Of a stretch of 64,000 bases of DNA, positions 52,681-62,304 are shown one piece after another. Within the stretch, counting starts at the first letter, position 1. Each line of letters opens with the position of its first letter. The translations under genes were made by a program, and so were the position numbers. A model generated the notes under the pieces. That model had not been told where the DNA came from, did no database searches, and worked only from the letters and a program-made list of their open reading frames with translations. Source of the stretch: Myxococcales bacterium (GTDB lineage: Bacteria > Myxococcota_A > Polyangia > Polyangiales > Polyangiaceae); NCBI GenBank assembly GCA_025355005.1, contig JANXLV010000367.1, positions 32,060-96,059 of the forward strand, written 5' to 3'.

Positions 52681-53982
52681 CAGTCGGTCCTTTCTTTCAC
52701 GGGCTGCCCGTCGGCGAGCGAGGGCAATGGATCTCGGACGAGGCGCGTGCCGGGCGTCGGGCCCTCCACCTCCTCGAAGCCACTTCCGAACTTCGGGCCC
52801 AGGGTGACCTGCACCATGCGCACCTTGCCGCCGTCCACGACGAAGACGTGCTTCACGCCTCCGCGGTCGGCGATGGCGTTCTCGGGAATGATCTTCTTCG
52901 GCGGGACCTTGAGCTCCGCCGCGTCGAGCGCCTTCGCGAGGAAGCTCACGCGCGCCGCCATTTCGGGCAGCACCGCCTGCGCGTCGTCTGCAAAGCGCAC
53001 GCGCACGGTGCCCGTCGCCTTTGCGCGATTGAGCTTGGGGTTCACGTCGACCACGTTGCCGCGGTAGCGCTTGTCCGGATACGCATCGAGGACGATCTCC
53101 GTGGGACCGTCGCGCTTCACGATCGAGAGGCGCGCCTCGGGAACGTCGGTCTCGACCATGAGGCTCGCAAAGTCCGCGAGCTCCAGGAGCTCCGTGTTCG
53201 GACCCACGACGTCACCGACCTGCGCGGGCTTCGTGGTCACCGTCCCGTCGATGGGCGCGGGGATGGTCATGTTGCCCAGGTTGACGGTGAGCGAGTCCAC
53301 CTCGGCCTGGGCTGCCCGCGCCTCCGCATCACCTGCCTGGGCCTCAGCGTCTGCCGCATTGGCGTCTGCGTCCGCCGCCGTGACCTGCGCGTCCGCGGAC
53401 TTCAGCTTCATCGCGAGGTCGTCCGCCGTCGCCTGTGACACGGCGCCGCTCTGCGCGAGCTTCTGTTCGCGCTGGTGCTGCGTGCTCACCTCCGCCGCGT
53501 TCGCGCGTGAGGTCTGTGCCCTGGCGCGCGCGGTCATCGCACGCGCACGCGCCGCCTGTGCGCGGGCATGTGCAGTCTGCACGCGTGCCTGTGCGGCGGC
53601 CACCGCGCTCTTCTGATCGGCGGGATCCAGCTTGAAGAGGATGTCGCCGGCCTTCACCTTGTCGCCCTGCTTCGCGTTCACCGCAGCGATGCGGCCCACC
53701 AGCTTCGCGCCGACCTTCACCACGGTCTGCTGGGACCACGTAGCCGGTCGACGTGAGATCGATCGACGCTTGCGCCGGCGACACGAGGCTGACCTCGGTG
53801 GTGCTGATCTCCGTCTTCCAGAGCTTTGCCTGCGCGATCGGTATGCCAATGGCTGCTGCACCCGCGAGCGCGCCCACGATGACGAGCGCGATGACGACGC
53901 GGCCCCACTTGAAGGAGCTCGGAGGCGGTTCTTCGCGGGAAATTCGCAGCGAGGCGAGATCAGAGGAGAGGCGGTCGTTCAT
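52680..53982 (-). CDS. HlyD/MacA-type adaptor, interrupted by a frameshift
   Basis: Periplasmic adaptor of an ABC exporter. The N-terminus (ATG at 53982) has a cytoplasmic stretch, one helix (VVIALVIVGALAGAAAIGI) and the start of the barrel up to TSTGYVV. Then, at 53734-53737, the frame changes by one base; the rest (from QQTVVKVGAKLVGRIAAV) continues in the other frame with a coiled-coil hairpin rich in Ala/Arg and a barrel-sandwich C-terminus. Without the shift the product would be about 433 residues, normal for the family. Removing one base, or adding two, restores it. Likely a sequencing error; otherwise the operon lacks a working adaptor. Confidence 0.85.
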
Positions 53983-54033
53983 CGGGCCCGTGGGTGGGCA
54001 CGCAGGTTAGCCGACCAGGTCCCGATGTGGAAC

Positions 54034-55137
54034 TCAGCTCTTCGCGATCTTCGCGACCAGCTCTTCGGTCTCTTCGGTCGCCTCTTCCCGCATGTCCAGC
54101 TCCGAGAGCGCCAGGTCGACGGGGTCCTCGAGCTCCGTCTTCACCCGCACGTTGCGGTCGGTGCGTGTGGTGAGTGGGATCACGCGCAGGGCCGCCAAGA
54201 TGCGCTCCATGCCTGCGTTCGCGGCCCGGAGATCCGCCTCGAGCTTGTCGTGCTCCTTGAGCTCGCGCTCGATGACGTGGAGCACCTCCTTCGCCTCGTC
54301 GCCGCTGCCCGCGAGCTCACGCTGCTTGTGAAGGAGTGCGTTCTTGTCCAGCGTGGCGAGCCGCGTCTCGAGCGTGACCCGCGTGCGCTCGAGGTGCTCC
54401 GCGCGCTCCACCAGTGCCTTCACCTTCTTCTTGAGCTCCTTCAGCGTGACGTCGTCGCCGGTCGCGTGGTCCGCCTTCTTCGCCGCTGCGCGAACCTGGG
54501 CGATCTTGGTGCTCTTGCGCGCGCGCATGACGGACGCCGCAAGCCACGAGAGGAGCAGGAGCCCACCGGTCGCGGACAGGTACGAGAGGAAATGCGAGGG
54601 AGTCTCCACGGCGAGCGACGGACCCGCGGGGACGTTGGCTTCCATCGAGCCTGTGAGCGTCTTCGCGAACTCTTCCTGCGTGAGCAGCCGCTCGAACGCC
54701 AGGTCCTTGCCGCGTGGCACGAGGCACGGCCCCGCGAGCCCCGCCGCGCTACACGCGGGTGCATCCATTCCAGAAGCGACGAGGTGCACGGTGTGCGTCT
54801 TCTCGTCGTACGAGGACACGCGCAGGCCCGCCCGGTCCGTCTCGTAGAAGCCGCCGGGACGCGTGGCAGGGCCCGTCTTGGTGGAGTCGGTGCGGTAGGC
54901 CGCATCGAACACGGTGCCGTCGAACGAGCTCCGCAGCGACCCCTGCACGACGACCTCGCCGCCGCGCGCCAGGTTCTGCACGCTGGTCGCGCTGCCCTTG
55001 CCCAGCGTCACGTGAGACACCGGCCCGTCCATGCCGATGCTCTTCGTCGGCCACATGAGGAACGCGCCGCCGAGGAGCGACACACCTGCGAGCGCGCCCA
55101 GGATCTTGATGCCGCGCCCGCTCTTCCTTCCCGTCAT
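54034..55137 (-). CDS. Membrane protein with coiled-coil, unknown
   Basis: 367 residues. An N-terminal helix (KILGALAGVSLLGGAFLMW), a periplasmic part of about 150 residues with two Cys, a second helix (FLSYLSATGGLLLLSWLAASVM), then a long coiled coil (about 225-320, LKELKKKVKALVERAEHLERT). It sits between the VWA gene and the adaptor gene, and its start overlaps the VWA stop by 4 nt, so it belongs to the exporter operon. Function unknown. Confidence 0.72.
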   Translation of the reverse strand: MTGRKSGRGIKILGALAGVSLLGGAFLMWPTKSIGMDGPVSHVTLGKGSATSVQNLARGGEVVVQGSLRSSFDGTVFDAAYRTDSTKTGPATRPGGFYETDRAGLRVSSYDEKTHTVHLVASGMDAPACSAAGLAGPCLVPRGKDLAFERLLTQEEFAKTLTGSMEANVPAGPSLAVETPSHFLSYLSATGGLLLLSWLAASVMRARKSTKIAQVRAAAKKADHATGDDVTLKELKKKVKALVERAEHLERTRVTLETRLATLDKNALLHKQRELAGSGDEAKEVLHVIERELKEHDKLEADLRAANAGMERILAALRVIPLTTRTDRNVRVKTELEDPVDLALSELDMREEATEETEELVAKIAKS

Positions 55138-57140
55138 CTCAAGTAACCATACCCCGAACCGCGGAGCATGACCGCAAGAGGCAGAGCGTCGGCGATTTTC
55201 TGGTCCCCGTTCGTGGCAAGGGAGAGGCGAGCAAGGCGCAGACCCTCTTCACCGAGACGCGGCTCTTCGAGCGCCATCGAGGCGCGCTTCAGCAGCTCCG
55301 CGCGCTCGCGAAGGACCTCCGCGGCATACGCGCGGTTGCCGCGGTCGATCGCGTCGGCCGCCTTCAGGATCGCGTCGCCCGCGGCAAAGGCCTGCACCGT
55401 GGCGGCCACGCTGGCGTTCGTGGTGCTGGCGCTCTCCGCGTCGCTCTGCGCGTAGGTGGTGCGGATCGCGATCTCCTGCGTGACGTTCTTCTTCGCGATG
55501 CGGTCCTTGTACTTGATCTCCACGCTGCCGATGGTCGCCTCGCCCACGCCCTCGGGCACCTCGACGGTGACGAGCATGGCGTGACGGTCGTCGCGCGAGA
55601 ACGACGGCATGAAGAAGCGCATGCCGCCCTCTGCGTCCGTCAGGCGATCCTTCTTGATGTTGTCGCGCTTGGCGACCTGCGTATCGACGACGATCTCCTG
55701 CTGGCGAACCAGCGCGGCCTCCGCCTTGTCGAGCACGTGCGAGCCGAAGATCTTGCGCGGCGTGACCTCGGGTCGCAGGCGGAGGCGAACCTCCACGGCC
55801 TGAGCGACGGGCACGAGGCGCGCGTCCATCTCGCGGTTCAGCGCCGGTGCGATCTGCGTGGAGTCCGCGAGGTAGTAGTAGCCGCCGGCGCCCTGGTCCG
55901 CGACGCTCGACATGATCTGTGCGTCGAAGTCCGCGCCCAGGCCAAAGCTCGACGTCTGGATGCCGTCCTGGAACGCCTTCGCGCTGCGGCGGGCGATGCT
56001 TCCGGCGTCCGTGTCGCCTGCGTTCGCGTGACCGTCGGACAGGAACATCACGATCTTGACCGCGTCCGGGTTGATGCCGGTCGTGTGCGCAAGCTTGTAT
56101 CCTGCATCCAATCCGGAGCTGATGTTCGTTCCGCCCTCCGCCTGGATCCTGTGGATGGAGTCGACGATGCGATCACGGCGTGACACCGCGGAGCCGTCCT
56201 CCACCAGGACCTGCGCGTCGTCGGAGAAGATCACCATGGAGAAGTCGTCCTGCGGCTCCAGGCGCTTCACCAGCGTCTCGGCGGCCTGCTTCGCGTTCTC
56301 GATCGCCATGCCCTGCATGGAGCCTGAGATGTCCAGGACCAGGTGCACCGAGAGGGGCGCGCGCGCCGGCATCACGTCGGAGCTCTTCATCGCGATGCGG
56401 AGATTCACGAGCCCGCCGGACGGCGCGAGCTGCCCGCGCTCCGTCTCCACCGAGAACGCCATCGCGCTGCCTGCCGGGACCGCGAGCGACGGCGCATAGC
56501 GACCGCCGAAGTCACCGACGAGATCCTTGTATGTCGTCGGGATGCTGCCCTTCGTCACCGCAGCGTCGAACGCGGCGATCGCAGCGCCACCAGGGCGATA
56601 CGTGGTCGCGTAGCGCGCGTTGCGATCCAGCGTGACGACCGGCGGCGCAGGAGGCGCAGGCACGTCGACCGGACGCGGGCCCACGACGCCCTGGCGCGGA
56701 GCGACGGCGATGGGCGCTCCACCGCCCTGCCCGCCGCGGGGGCGTGCGAGACCGTTGACCAGGCCCTTGTCCTCTTCCATCGCCTTCGCGGGCGACGGCG
56801 GAACGCTCTGCAGGAACGGCTTCAGATCCGCTTGTGGCGCGGCGGCTGCTGTGGCCGTAGACGGCTTGGAAGCTCCGGGCCCCGTGATGCCAAACGCCAC
56901 TGCTGGTTGGCTCCAGGAGTCGTGGGCGCCAGACGCCGCGGCATGCGCGGGCTCTGCGGTGGGATCCTTGGCGTTCTGGCCCGCTTTTTCGCGCTTGCCG
57001 TCTGCGGCAACGGTGCCAGTGGCAGCGACGGTCGGCGCCTCCATCGCGCTGTTCGTGGCAGCGCGGTCGCTCTTGGAATCGCACGCGGCGAGCCCGATGA
57101 CGATGGTCGAGAGCAGAAACGCAGAGCTCCGCTTGTTCAT
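55134..57140 (-). CDS. VWA-domain lipoprotein (YfbK/DUF3520 type)
   Basis: 668 residues. GGAGG precedes the ATG at 57140 and a lipobox (LAAC) lies at about residue 19. A Pro/Ala-rich region precedes a VWA domain (about 255-440) with the MIDAS motif LDISGSMQG (Asp270) and TxxG/D contacts (FLSDGHANAG). The C-terminal part with EVRLRLRPEVTPRKIFGSHVL and RDDRHAMLVTVEVPEG matches the DUF3520 region of YfbK-like proteins. Metal-dependent protein binding in the envelope is expected. First gene of the six-gene operon. Confidence 0.9.
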   Translation of the reverse strand: MNKRSSAFLLSTIVIGLAACDSKSDRAATNSAMEAPTVAATGTVAADGKREKAGQNAKDPTAEPAHAAASGAHDSWSQPAVAFGITGPGASKPSTATAAAAPQADLKPFLQSVPPSPAKAMEEDKGLVNGLARPRGGQGGGAPIAVAPRQGVVGPRPVDVPAPPAPPVVTLDRNARYATTYRPGGAAIAAFDAAVTKGSIPTTYKDLVGDFGGRYAPSLAVPAGSAMAFSVETERGQLAPSGGLVNLRIAMKSSDVMPARAPLSVHLVLDISGSMQGMAIENAKQAAETLVKRLEPQDDFSMVIFSDDAQVLVEDGSAVSRRDRIVDSIHRIQAEGGTNISSGLDAGYKLAHTTGINPDAVKIVMFLSDGHANAGDTDAGSIARRSAKAFQDGIQTSSFGLGADFDAQIMSSVADQGAGGYYYLADSTQIAPALNREMDARLVPVAQAVEVRLRLRPEVTPRKIFGSHVLDKAEAALVRQQEIVVDTQVAKRDNIKKDRLTDAEGGMRFFMPSFSRDDRHAMLVTVEVPEGVGEATIGSVEIKYKDRIAKKNVTQEIAIRTTYAQSDAESASTTNASVAATVQAFAAGDAILKAADAIDRGNRAYAAEVLRERAELLKRASMALEEPRLGEEGLRLARLSLATNGDQKIADALPLAVMLRGSGYGYLR

Positions 57141-57234
57141 GAATCCTCCAGCGCCGGTGATCTCGGCTCGGTGTGGACGCGTCCGGCCCACCAAAGTTCC
57201 ATTCTTCCGAGGGTTGCCTATGCTTTCTCAACGC

Positions 57235-57577
57235 ATGCGGCTCGTCTACACGGAGAACGTCCACTCGTTGACCTTGCCTCCAGGGCACAAATTTCCCCTG
57301 GGAAAATACGACAGGATCCACGCAGAGCTGAGCGCCGACCACGACGATCTCCTCACGCTCGGAGCGCCGCGACCACGGACGACGTGAGTCTCTTTCACGA
57401 TCGCGGCTACGTGGCGGATGTAAGGCGAGGTACGCTCGCACCGGTCGCTGTTCGTCGCCTCGGCTTCCGTGGGCGCCTCTCGTCGTCACGCTCGGAGGCG
57501 GATACGGTCGGGACATCGAACGAACGGTGCGCGCCCACGTCGATGTCTATCGTGGGCTCGTGTCAGCGTTCAGCTGA
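57235..57577 (+). pseudogene. Decayed histone deacetylase-family gene
   Basis: The N-terminal about 40 residues are intact (MRLVYTENVHSLTLPPGHKF then PLGKYDRIHAEL), matching class II-type bacterial deacetylases. A one-base shift near 57366 moves to TTDDVSLFHDRGYVADVRRG and RRLGF, a second shift near 57470 moves to LVVTLGGGYGRDIERTV and the C-terminus with stop at 57575-57577. The roughly 190 residues that carry the metal site in the family are missing between RRLGF and LVVT. No functional product is possible. Confidence 0.78.
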
Positions 57578-57583
57578 GGGCAC

Positions 57584-59020
57584 ATGAGCGACAGAACACT
57601 CGGAATCGACGCGTACCAGCTCACCACGCTCGTCGCGCACGCGGACGCCGGCCGGCTGCGCCACGACGCGACCATGGCGTTCTTCTTCCGGCGCATGCCG
57701 CAGGCGCGACGCTATGTCGTCTTCTGCGGGCTGCCGCAGATCGCCGCCATGGCGAAGGACATGCAGTTCGACGAGGCGGAGCTCGATGCGCTGCTCGCGC
57801 ACCCGATGCTCGGTCCCGCGCTCGCAAAGCGGCCCGAGATCGTCGCGTCGCTGCGCGAGCTGCGCCAGTTCCACGGTGACGTCGATGCGATGGAGGAGGG
57901 GACGCTCGCGTTTGCCGGACCCGCGATCGACGAAGGCGGCGCAGAGGTCCTCATCGGTGGCGCCCGCCTCACGCTCTACACGCCCATGCTGCAGGTCAAG
58001 ACGGACATGCTCCGCGCCAAGCTGATCGAGACGCCATGGCTCGGCATCGTCAACTATCTCTGCATGGTCGCCTCCAAGGCCGCGCGCGTGGTGACGGCAG
58101 CGAACGGAAAGCCCGTGATGGAGTTCGGTCAGCGTCGCACGCATCCCGCGGCGGCGCTCGACGCTTCGTATGCGGCGTACATCGCCGGTGCCACCGCTAC
58201 GTCCAATCTTGCCGCGTTCGTGCGCTACGGCATCCCGGCGACGGGCACGATGGACCACTTCGCCGTCATGGCCTCCGAGCAGCCCGGGCAGAGCAAGAAT
58301 GATGCAGAATGCAGCTTCTTTTCCGCGTTCGCCGCCTCTTTTCCAGGCGCGGCGTCGCTGCTCGTGGACACCTACGACACGGACCGCGGAATCAAGAACG
58401 CCGTCGTTGCGACCGACAGGAAGCTCACGGGGATTCGCATCGACAGCAACGTGAATCGCGAGACGCTCACGCACGCGCGCAAGCTGCTCTCGGACCTGGG
58501 CGCGCCGCACGCGAAGATCTTCGTGTCCGACGGTCTCGACGAGCACAAGGTCCGCGACCTCAGCGACCTCGCGGATGGCTTCGGCGTTGGCGAGAACATC
58601 ACGTGCTCGCCCGACGCGGCAACGGGCATCGGGGCCGTCGCGAAGCTGGTGATGAATGGCTACGGCGCGATCACGATGAAGCTCGCGAAGGGCTCCGGCA
58701 AGGCAACGCTTCCGGGGCGCCTGCAGGTGTATCGCTTCGATGATCATGATCTGGTCGCGCTCGAGAGCGAGCCCCCGAGGACCGGTGGCAAGCCGCTCCT
58801 CTCCCCGTTCTGGCGTGGTGGAGAGTGCGTCCGCAAGCCCTTGCCGATCGCCGACACCCGCGCCTATGTCCGGTCTCAGATATCTGCGCTCCCGGAGGAG
58901 CTATCCCGCATAGACCCCATCTCTCGTGACGACTCCGCGCCCGCCGGACGGCGATTGCTGGTCATCTCGGACACGCTTCGCGCTAGCGTCGAGCGCCTCG
59001 CAAAAGAGGCCGTACAATGA
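57584..59020 (+). CDS. pncB: Nicotinate phosphoribosyltransferase
   Basis: 478 residues. Makes nicotinate mononucleotide from nicotinate and PRPP. The family marks are DAYQLTT near the start, MEFGQRRTHP (substrate loop), the TGTMDHF segment with the phosphorylated His region, and FVSDGLDEHKV. The stop overlaps nadE by 4 nt. It begins 6 bp after the decayed deacetylase frame. Confidence 0.92.
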   Translation: MSDRTLGIDAYQLTTLVAHADAGRLRHDATMAFFFRRMPQARRYVVFCGLPQIAAMAKDMQFDEAELDALLAHPMLGPALAKRPEIVASLRELRQFHGDVDAMEEGTLAFAGPAIDEGGAEVLIGGARLTLYTPMLQVKTDMLRAKLIETPWLGIVNYLCMVASKAARVVTAANGKPVMEFGQRRTHPAAALDASYAAYIAGATATSNLAAFVRYGIPATGTMDHFAVMASEQPGQSKNDAECSFFSAFAASFPGAASLLVDTYDTDRGIKNAVVATDRKLTGIRIDSNVNRETLTHARKLLSDLGAPHAKIFVSDGLDEHKVRDLSDLADGFGVGENITCSPDAATGIGAVAKLVMNGYGAITMKLAKGSGKATLPGRLQVYRFDDHDLVALESEPPRTGGKPLLSPFWRGGECVRKPLPIADTRAYVRSQISALPEELSRIDPISRDDSAPAGRRLLVISDTLRASVERLAKEAVQ

Positions 59021-60924
59021 GGCTCGCCCGTTTCGCCATCGCCAACGTCGACACCACAGTCGGCGCCATGAAGAGCAACGTAGACCGCGCGGTCACGCTG
59101 GCCCGTGAGGCCGCCGCGCAGGGCGCAACGCTGGTCGCGTTTCCGGAGCAGCTCATCGGCGGCTACGCGGCAGAGGACCTGGTGCAGTGGCGCGCGTTCG
59201 TCGCGTCGCAGTGGACGGAGCTCCTTCGGTTCGCGCGGCTCACCTCGCACCTGGGCGCGGCGCTCTGCGTGGGCGTTTCCGTGGCGCGCGGAAGCAACGT
59301 CTACAACTGCGCCGCGCTGGTGTATCGCGGAAGCATCATCGGCCTGGTCCCGAAGGAGAAGCTGCCCGCGTACAACGTCTTCTACGAGTCGCGCACGCTC
59401 ACGCGTGGGCTGCCCGGCGTGAGGGACGAGGTACACGGCGTGCCCTTCGGCGACCTCGTGTTCGATCTTGATTTCGGCTGTCTCGCGCTCGAGGTGTGCG
59501 AGGACGTGTGGTCGCCGGACGGGCCGATGCGTCGCCGCGCGTATGCAGGCGCAGAGATCGTCGTGAACCTGTCCGCGTCGCCGTTCCGCCTGGGCGTGCT
59601 CGCCACCCGCCGCGAGATGCTGTGCACGCGTGCGGGCGACAACCAGGCGACCATCGTGTACGCAAACCTGATCGGCGCAAACGACGGCCTGGTCTTCGAC
59701 GGCGGTGGCTTCGTCACGCAGAACGGACGCTTGCTCCTCGACGCGCCGCGCTTCCGTGAGGGCGTGTCCCTGGTCACCGTGGATCTGGACAGAACCACCC
59801 GCCTCCGCACGGAGAACACGACGTGGCGGCTGGACCAGGAGGCGTTCGTGATGTCCGGCCCCGCGGTGCACCACGTCGGTGTGGAGCAGCCCACGAGCGG
59901 CCGCGACAAGCTCACGTACCCGGCGCCCGCGCACAAGAGCTACTTCCTGCCCGCGCCGTCCACGAGCACACGCTCGGTGCGCGATGAGTTCGCGGAGGAC
60001 CTGCTCGACGTGCTCGCGCTCGGCATCGGCGACTACTTCGAGAAGACGGGCGCGTTCAAGACGATCGGCGTCGCGCTCTCCGGCGGTCGCGACAGCCTCT
60101 TGTGTCTCATCCTCGCGCGTCGCTGGATCGACCAGAAGTTCGCGAAGGAGGACAAGGCCGCGCGCGACGCGAAGGCGCGCTCGATCCTCCGCGCGTTCTT
60201 CATGCCTACGCGCTACTCGTCCGAGGAGACCAAGAAGGCCGCGGAGAAGACGGCCGAGGAGCTATGTGCAACGTTTGCGATCGTCTCCGTGGACGACGCC
60301 TTCCAGCGCGAGCTCGGCGAGATCGAGAAGATGCTGGTGCCTGGCGAGGTGGTCACGCCCGTGGCACGCCAGAACATGCAGGCGCGCGTGCGTGCGGCGC
60401 GCATGTGGACGTGGGCGAACAGCGCCACTGGCCTCTTCCTGCAGACCAGCAACATGAGCGAGAAGGCCGTGGGCTACGCCACCATCGGCGGCGACATGGA
60501 GGGCGCGCTCAGCGTGATCGCGAACGTGCCCAAGACCGTCGTGAACTTCCTGCTCGACTACTTGCTCGAGACCACGGGCTCCGAAGCGATCAAGCTCACG
60601 CTCAAGAAGCCCGCGTCCGCGGAGCTCGCCGACAACCAGGAAGACGAGCGCGAGCTCATGCCCTTCCCGGTCCTCGACGCATGCTTCGCGCTCTACGCCG
60701 GTGAGAAGATGTCCCCGGACGAGGTGGAGGAGGCGCTCGCCGCGACCTTCCCGGAGCACGACCCCGCGCAGATCGCCGCGTGGACGCGCAAGTTTGCCCG
60801 GCTCTTCACCATGTCGATCTACAAGTGGGTGCAGACACCGCTGTCGCTCCACGTCGGAAATCTCGATCTCGATCGCGAGCGCGCGCTCCAGTTGCCCGTC
60901 GTCCAGAAGACGGAATGGCAGTAG
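59017..60924 (+). CDS. nadE: Glutamine-dependent NAD synthetase
   Basis: 635 residues. Amidates deamido-NAD to NAD. N-terminal nitrilase-type glutaminase domain with catalytic residues in FPEQL, PKEKLPAYNVFYE and EVCEDVW, and a C-terminal synthetase domain with P-loop SGGRDS near residue 355 and the ADNQEDERELMPF segment. Overlapping start with pncB (ATGA). With nadD at 29700 the window holds three steps from nicotinate to NAD. Confidence 0.95.
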   Translation: MRLARFAIANVDTTVGAMKSNVDRAVTLAREAAAQGATLVAFPEQLIGGYAAEDLVQWRAFVASQWTELLRFARLTSHLGAALCVGVSVARGSNVYNCAALVYRGSIIGLVPKEKLPAYNVFYESRTLTRGLPGVRDEVHGVPFGDLVFDLDFGCLALEVCEDVWSPDGPMRRRAYAGAEIVVNLSASPFRLGVLATRREMLCTRAGDNQATIVYANLIGANDGLVFDGGGFVTQNGRLLLDAPRFREGVSLVTVDLDRTTRLRTENTTWRLDQEAFVMSGPAVHHVGVEQPTSGRDKLTYPAPAHKSYFLPAPSTSTRSVRDEFAEDLLDVLALGIGDYFEKTGAFKTIGVALSGGRDSLLCLILARRWIDQKFAKEDKAARDAKARSILRAFFMPTRYSSEETKKAAEKTAEELCATFAIVSVDDAFQRELGEIEKMLVPGEVVTPVARQNMQARVRAARMWTWANSATGLFLQTSNMSEKAVGYATIGGDMEGALSVIANVPKTVVNFLLDYLLETTGSEAIKLTLKKPASAELADNQEDERELMPFPVLDACFALYAGEKMSPDEVEEALAATFPEHDPAQIAAWTRKFARLFTMSIYKWVQTPLSLHVGNLDLDRERALQLPVVQKTEWQ

Positions 60925-60965
60925 GCACGCGACGAACGCCGGGTCTGGCCGTACACTGACTGACA

Positions 60966-62258
60966 ATGCGGTCTTTCCTTGGCTTCGCGCTCCTTTTGTC
61001 CGGCACGTATTTGCTGCTCTCCGCGTGCGGCGGCGCGATCAGACCCGCGACCGATGACGACGGCGGGGTCGATGATGGAGGTCTCCCCAGACTCTCCGAC
61101 TCCGGAACCTTCACGGATGGGCCGCAGAAGCCGAACCCGCCGAGCAACATCTTTCCCGCGCCGCATGGGCCCTTGCCGCCCGTCACGTACAACGGCGGCC
61201 GCCTCCTCCTCGCGCCCAAGGTCGTCACCGTCACGTTCGATGGCGATGCGCAGCGCAGCATGATGGAGAGCTTCGGCGACAAGATCACCTCGACGGTATG
61301 GTGGGACGCGGTCGCCAGCGAGTACTGCGACAGCAGCGGCCAATGCATCGGACACGGCACGGGCGGCGTCTACGGTCACATCGCCACCGCGCCCGCGAGC
61401 AACTACACGGACTCCTCCCAGGGCGGCGCGACCTCGCTGCAGACGTACATCGACGCGCGCATCCAGGACGGCAGCATCCCGCCGCCCGAGGTGGACACTG
61501 TCTACATGATCTACCTGCCCAGCTCGACGACGATCAGCCTGGACGGCGCTCAGAGCTGCAGGGAGTTCGGCGGGTACCACAACGCGATGTCATCCACGCC
61601 GCCAGGCGGCGCCGCGCCCGTGAAGTTCGCGTATGCGATCCTCCCGCGCTGCTCCAACTCCAAGGGGGAGCTCACGTTCGCCGCAAGCCACGAGATCATC
61701 GAGGCCGCGACCGATCCGTACCTCTCGCCCAGCGCCGCAAGCTACGACGGCTTCGGGTCCGACTCCGACGCATGGGACACCGGTGGCGGTGAGGTCGGTG
61801 ATCGCTGCGTCGACTTCTCCGGCATGGGCCAGGACAGCTACCAGGAGAGCGGCTTTCTGGTTCAGCGCTCGTGGAGCAACGCTGCGGCCAAGGCCAGCCA
61901 TGATCCGTGCGTCCCCGCGCCGTCACCCGCGCAGCAGCCGTACTTCAACCTGGCCCCCAGCGGGCCCGACACGCTGGTCATGAAGGTCGGTGAGACGAAG
62001 ACTCTGGAGCTGACCGCCTTCTCCGACGGCCCCACACCGGCGTTCAGTGTCGACGTGACAGAGACCACCCAGTTCTTCGGCGGCCAGAACGTCCTCGACC
62101 TGAGCCTGGATCAGATCACGCTTCAAAACGGCCAAAAAACTACGCTCACCGTCACGGTCACCTCGGATCCGGGGCAGGCGGGCTTCGCGGCGTTCCAGGT
62201 GACCTCCACGCTCGCGCAAATCTCGCACACGTGGTCCTTCACGGTGAGCAGCATGTAG
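60966..62258 (+). CDS. Secreted lipoprotein with HEIIEA motif
   Basis: 430 residues. Lipobox LSAC at about residue 20, then an Asp/Gly linker (TDDDGGVDDGG). The central domain contains FAASHEIIEAATDPY, a His-Glu motif that resembles a zinc-protease helix, though the usual HExxH second His is replaced. The C-terminal about 110 residues look like an Ig- or beta-sandwich domain (VGETKTLELTAFSDG). Related proteins in Myxococcota carry SHE(I/L)xEAATDP; the enzymatic role is unproven. Confidence 0.72.
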   Translation: MRSFLGFALLLSGTYLLLSACGGAIRPATDDDGGVDDGGLPRLSDSGTFTDGPQKPNPPSNIFPAPHGPLPPVTYNGGRLLLAPKVVTVTFDGDAQRSMMESFGDKITSTVWWDAVASEYCDSSGQCIGHGTGGVYGHIATAPASNYTDSSQGGATSLQTYIDARIQDGSIPPPEVDTVYMIYLPSSTTISLDGAQSCREFGGYHNAMSSTPPGGAAPVKFAYAILPRCSNSKGELTFAASHEIIEAATDPYLSPSAASYDGFGSDSDAWDTGGGEVGDRCVDFSGMGQDSYQESGFLVQRSWSNAAAKASHDPCVPAPSPAQQPYFNLAPSGPDTLVMKVGETKTLELTAFSDGPTPAFSVDVTETTQFFGGQNVLDLSLDQITLQNGQKTTLTVTVTSDPGQAGFAAFQVTSTLAQISHTWSFTVSSM

Positions 62259-62276
62259 GCACTTCCGTCCGAGCGC

Positions 62277-62304
62277 CAACGTGATAGTCGTGGCTGCAAC
62301 GTGA
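62277..62304. promoter_or_regulatory. 20-bp-spaced direct repeat at desaturase start
   Basis: CAACGTGA at 62277-62284 and 62297-62304. The second copy contains the GTG at 62301, so this GTG may be within an operator and the true start may be the in-frame GTG at 62331. Confidence 0.35.

Noticed and set aside
55134..57140. VWA protein as part of a type VI or tellurite-type VWA system
   Set aside because: No TerD, ClpV-T6 or MoxR-like ATPase is next to it; the C-terminal region fits the YfbK/DUF3520 type and the neighbours are an ABC exporter.
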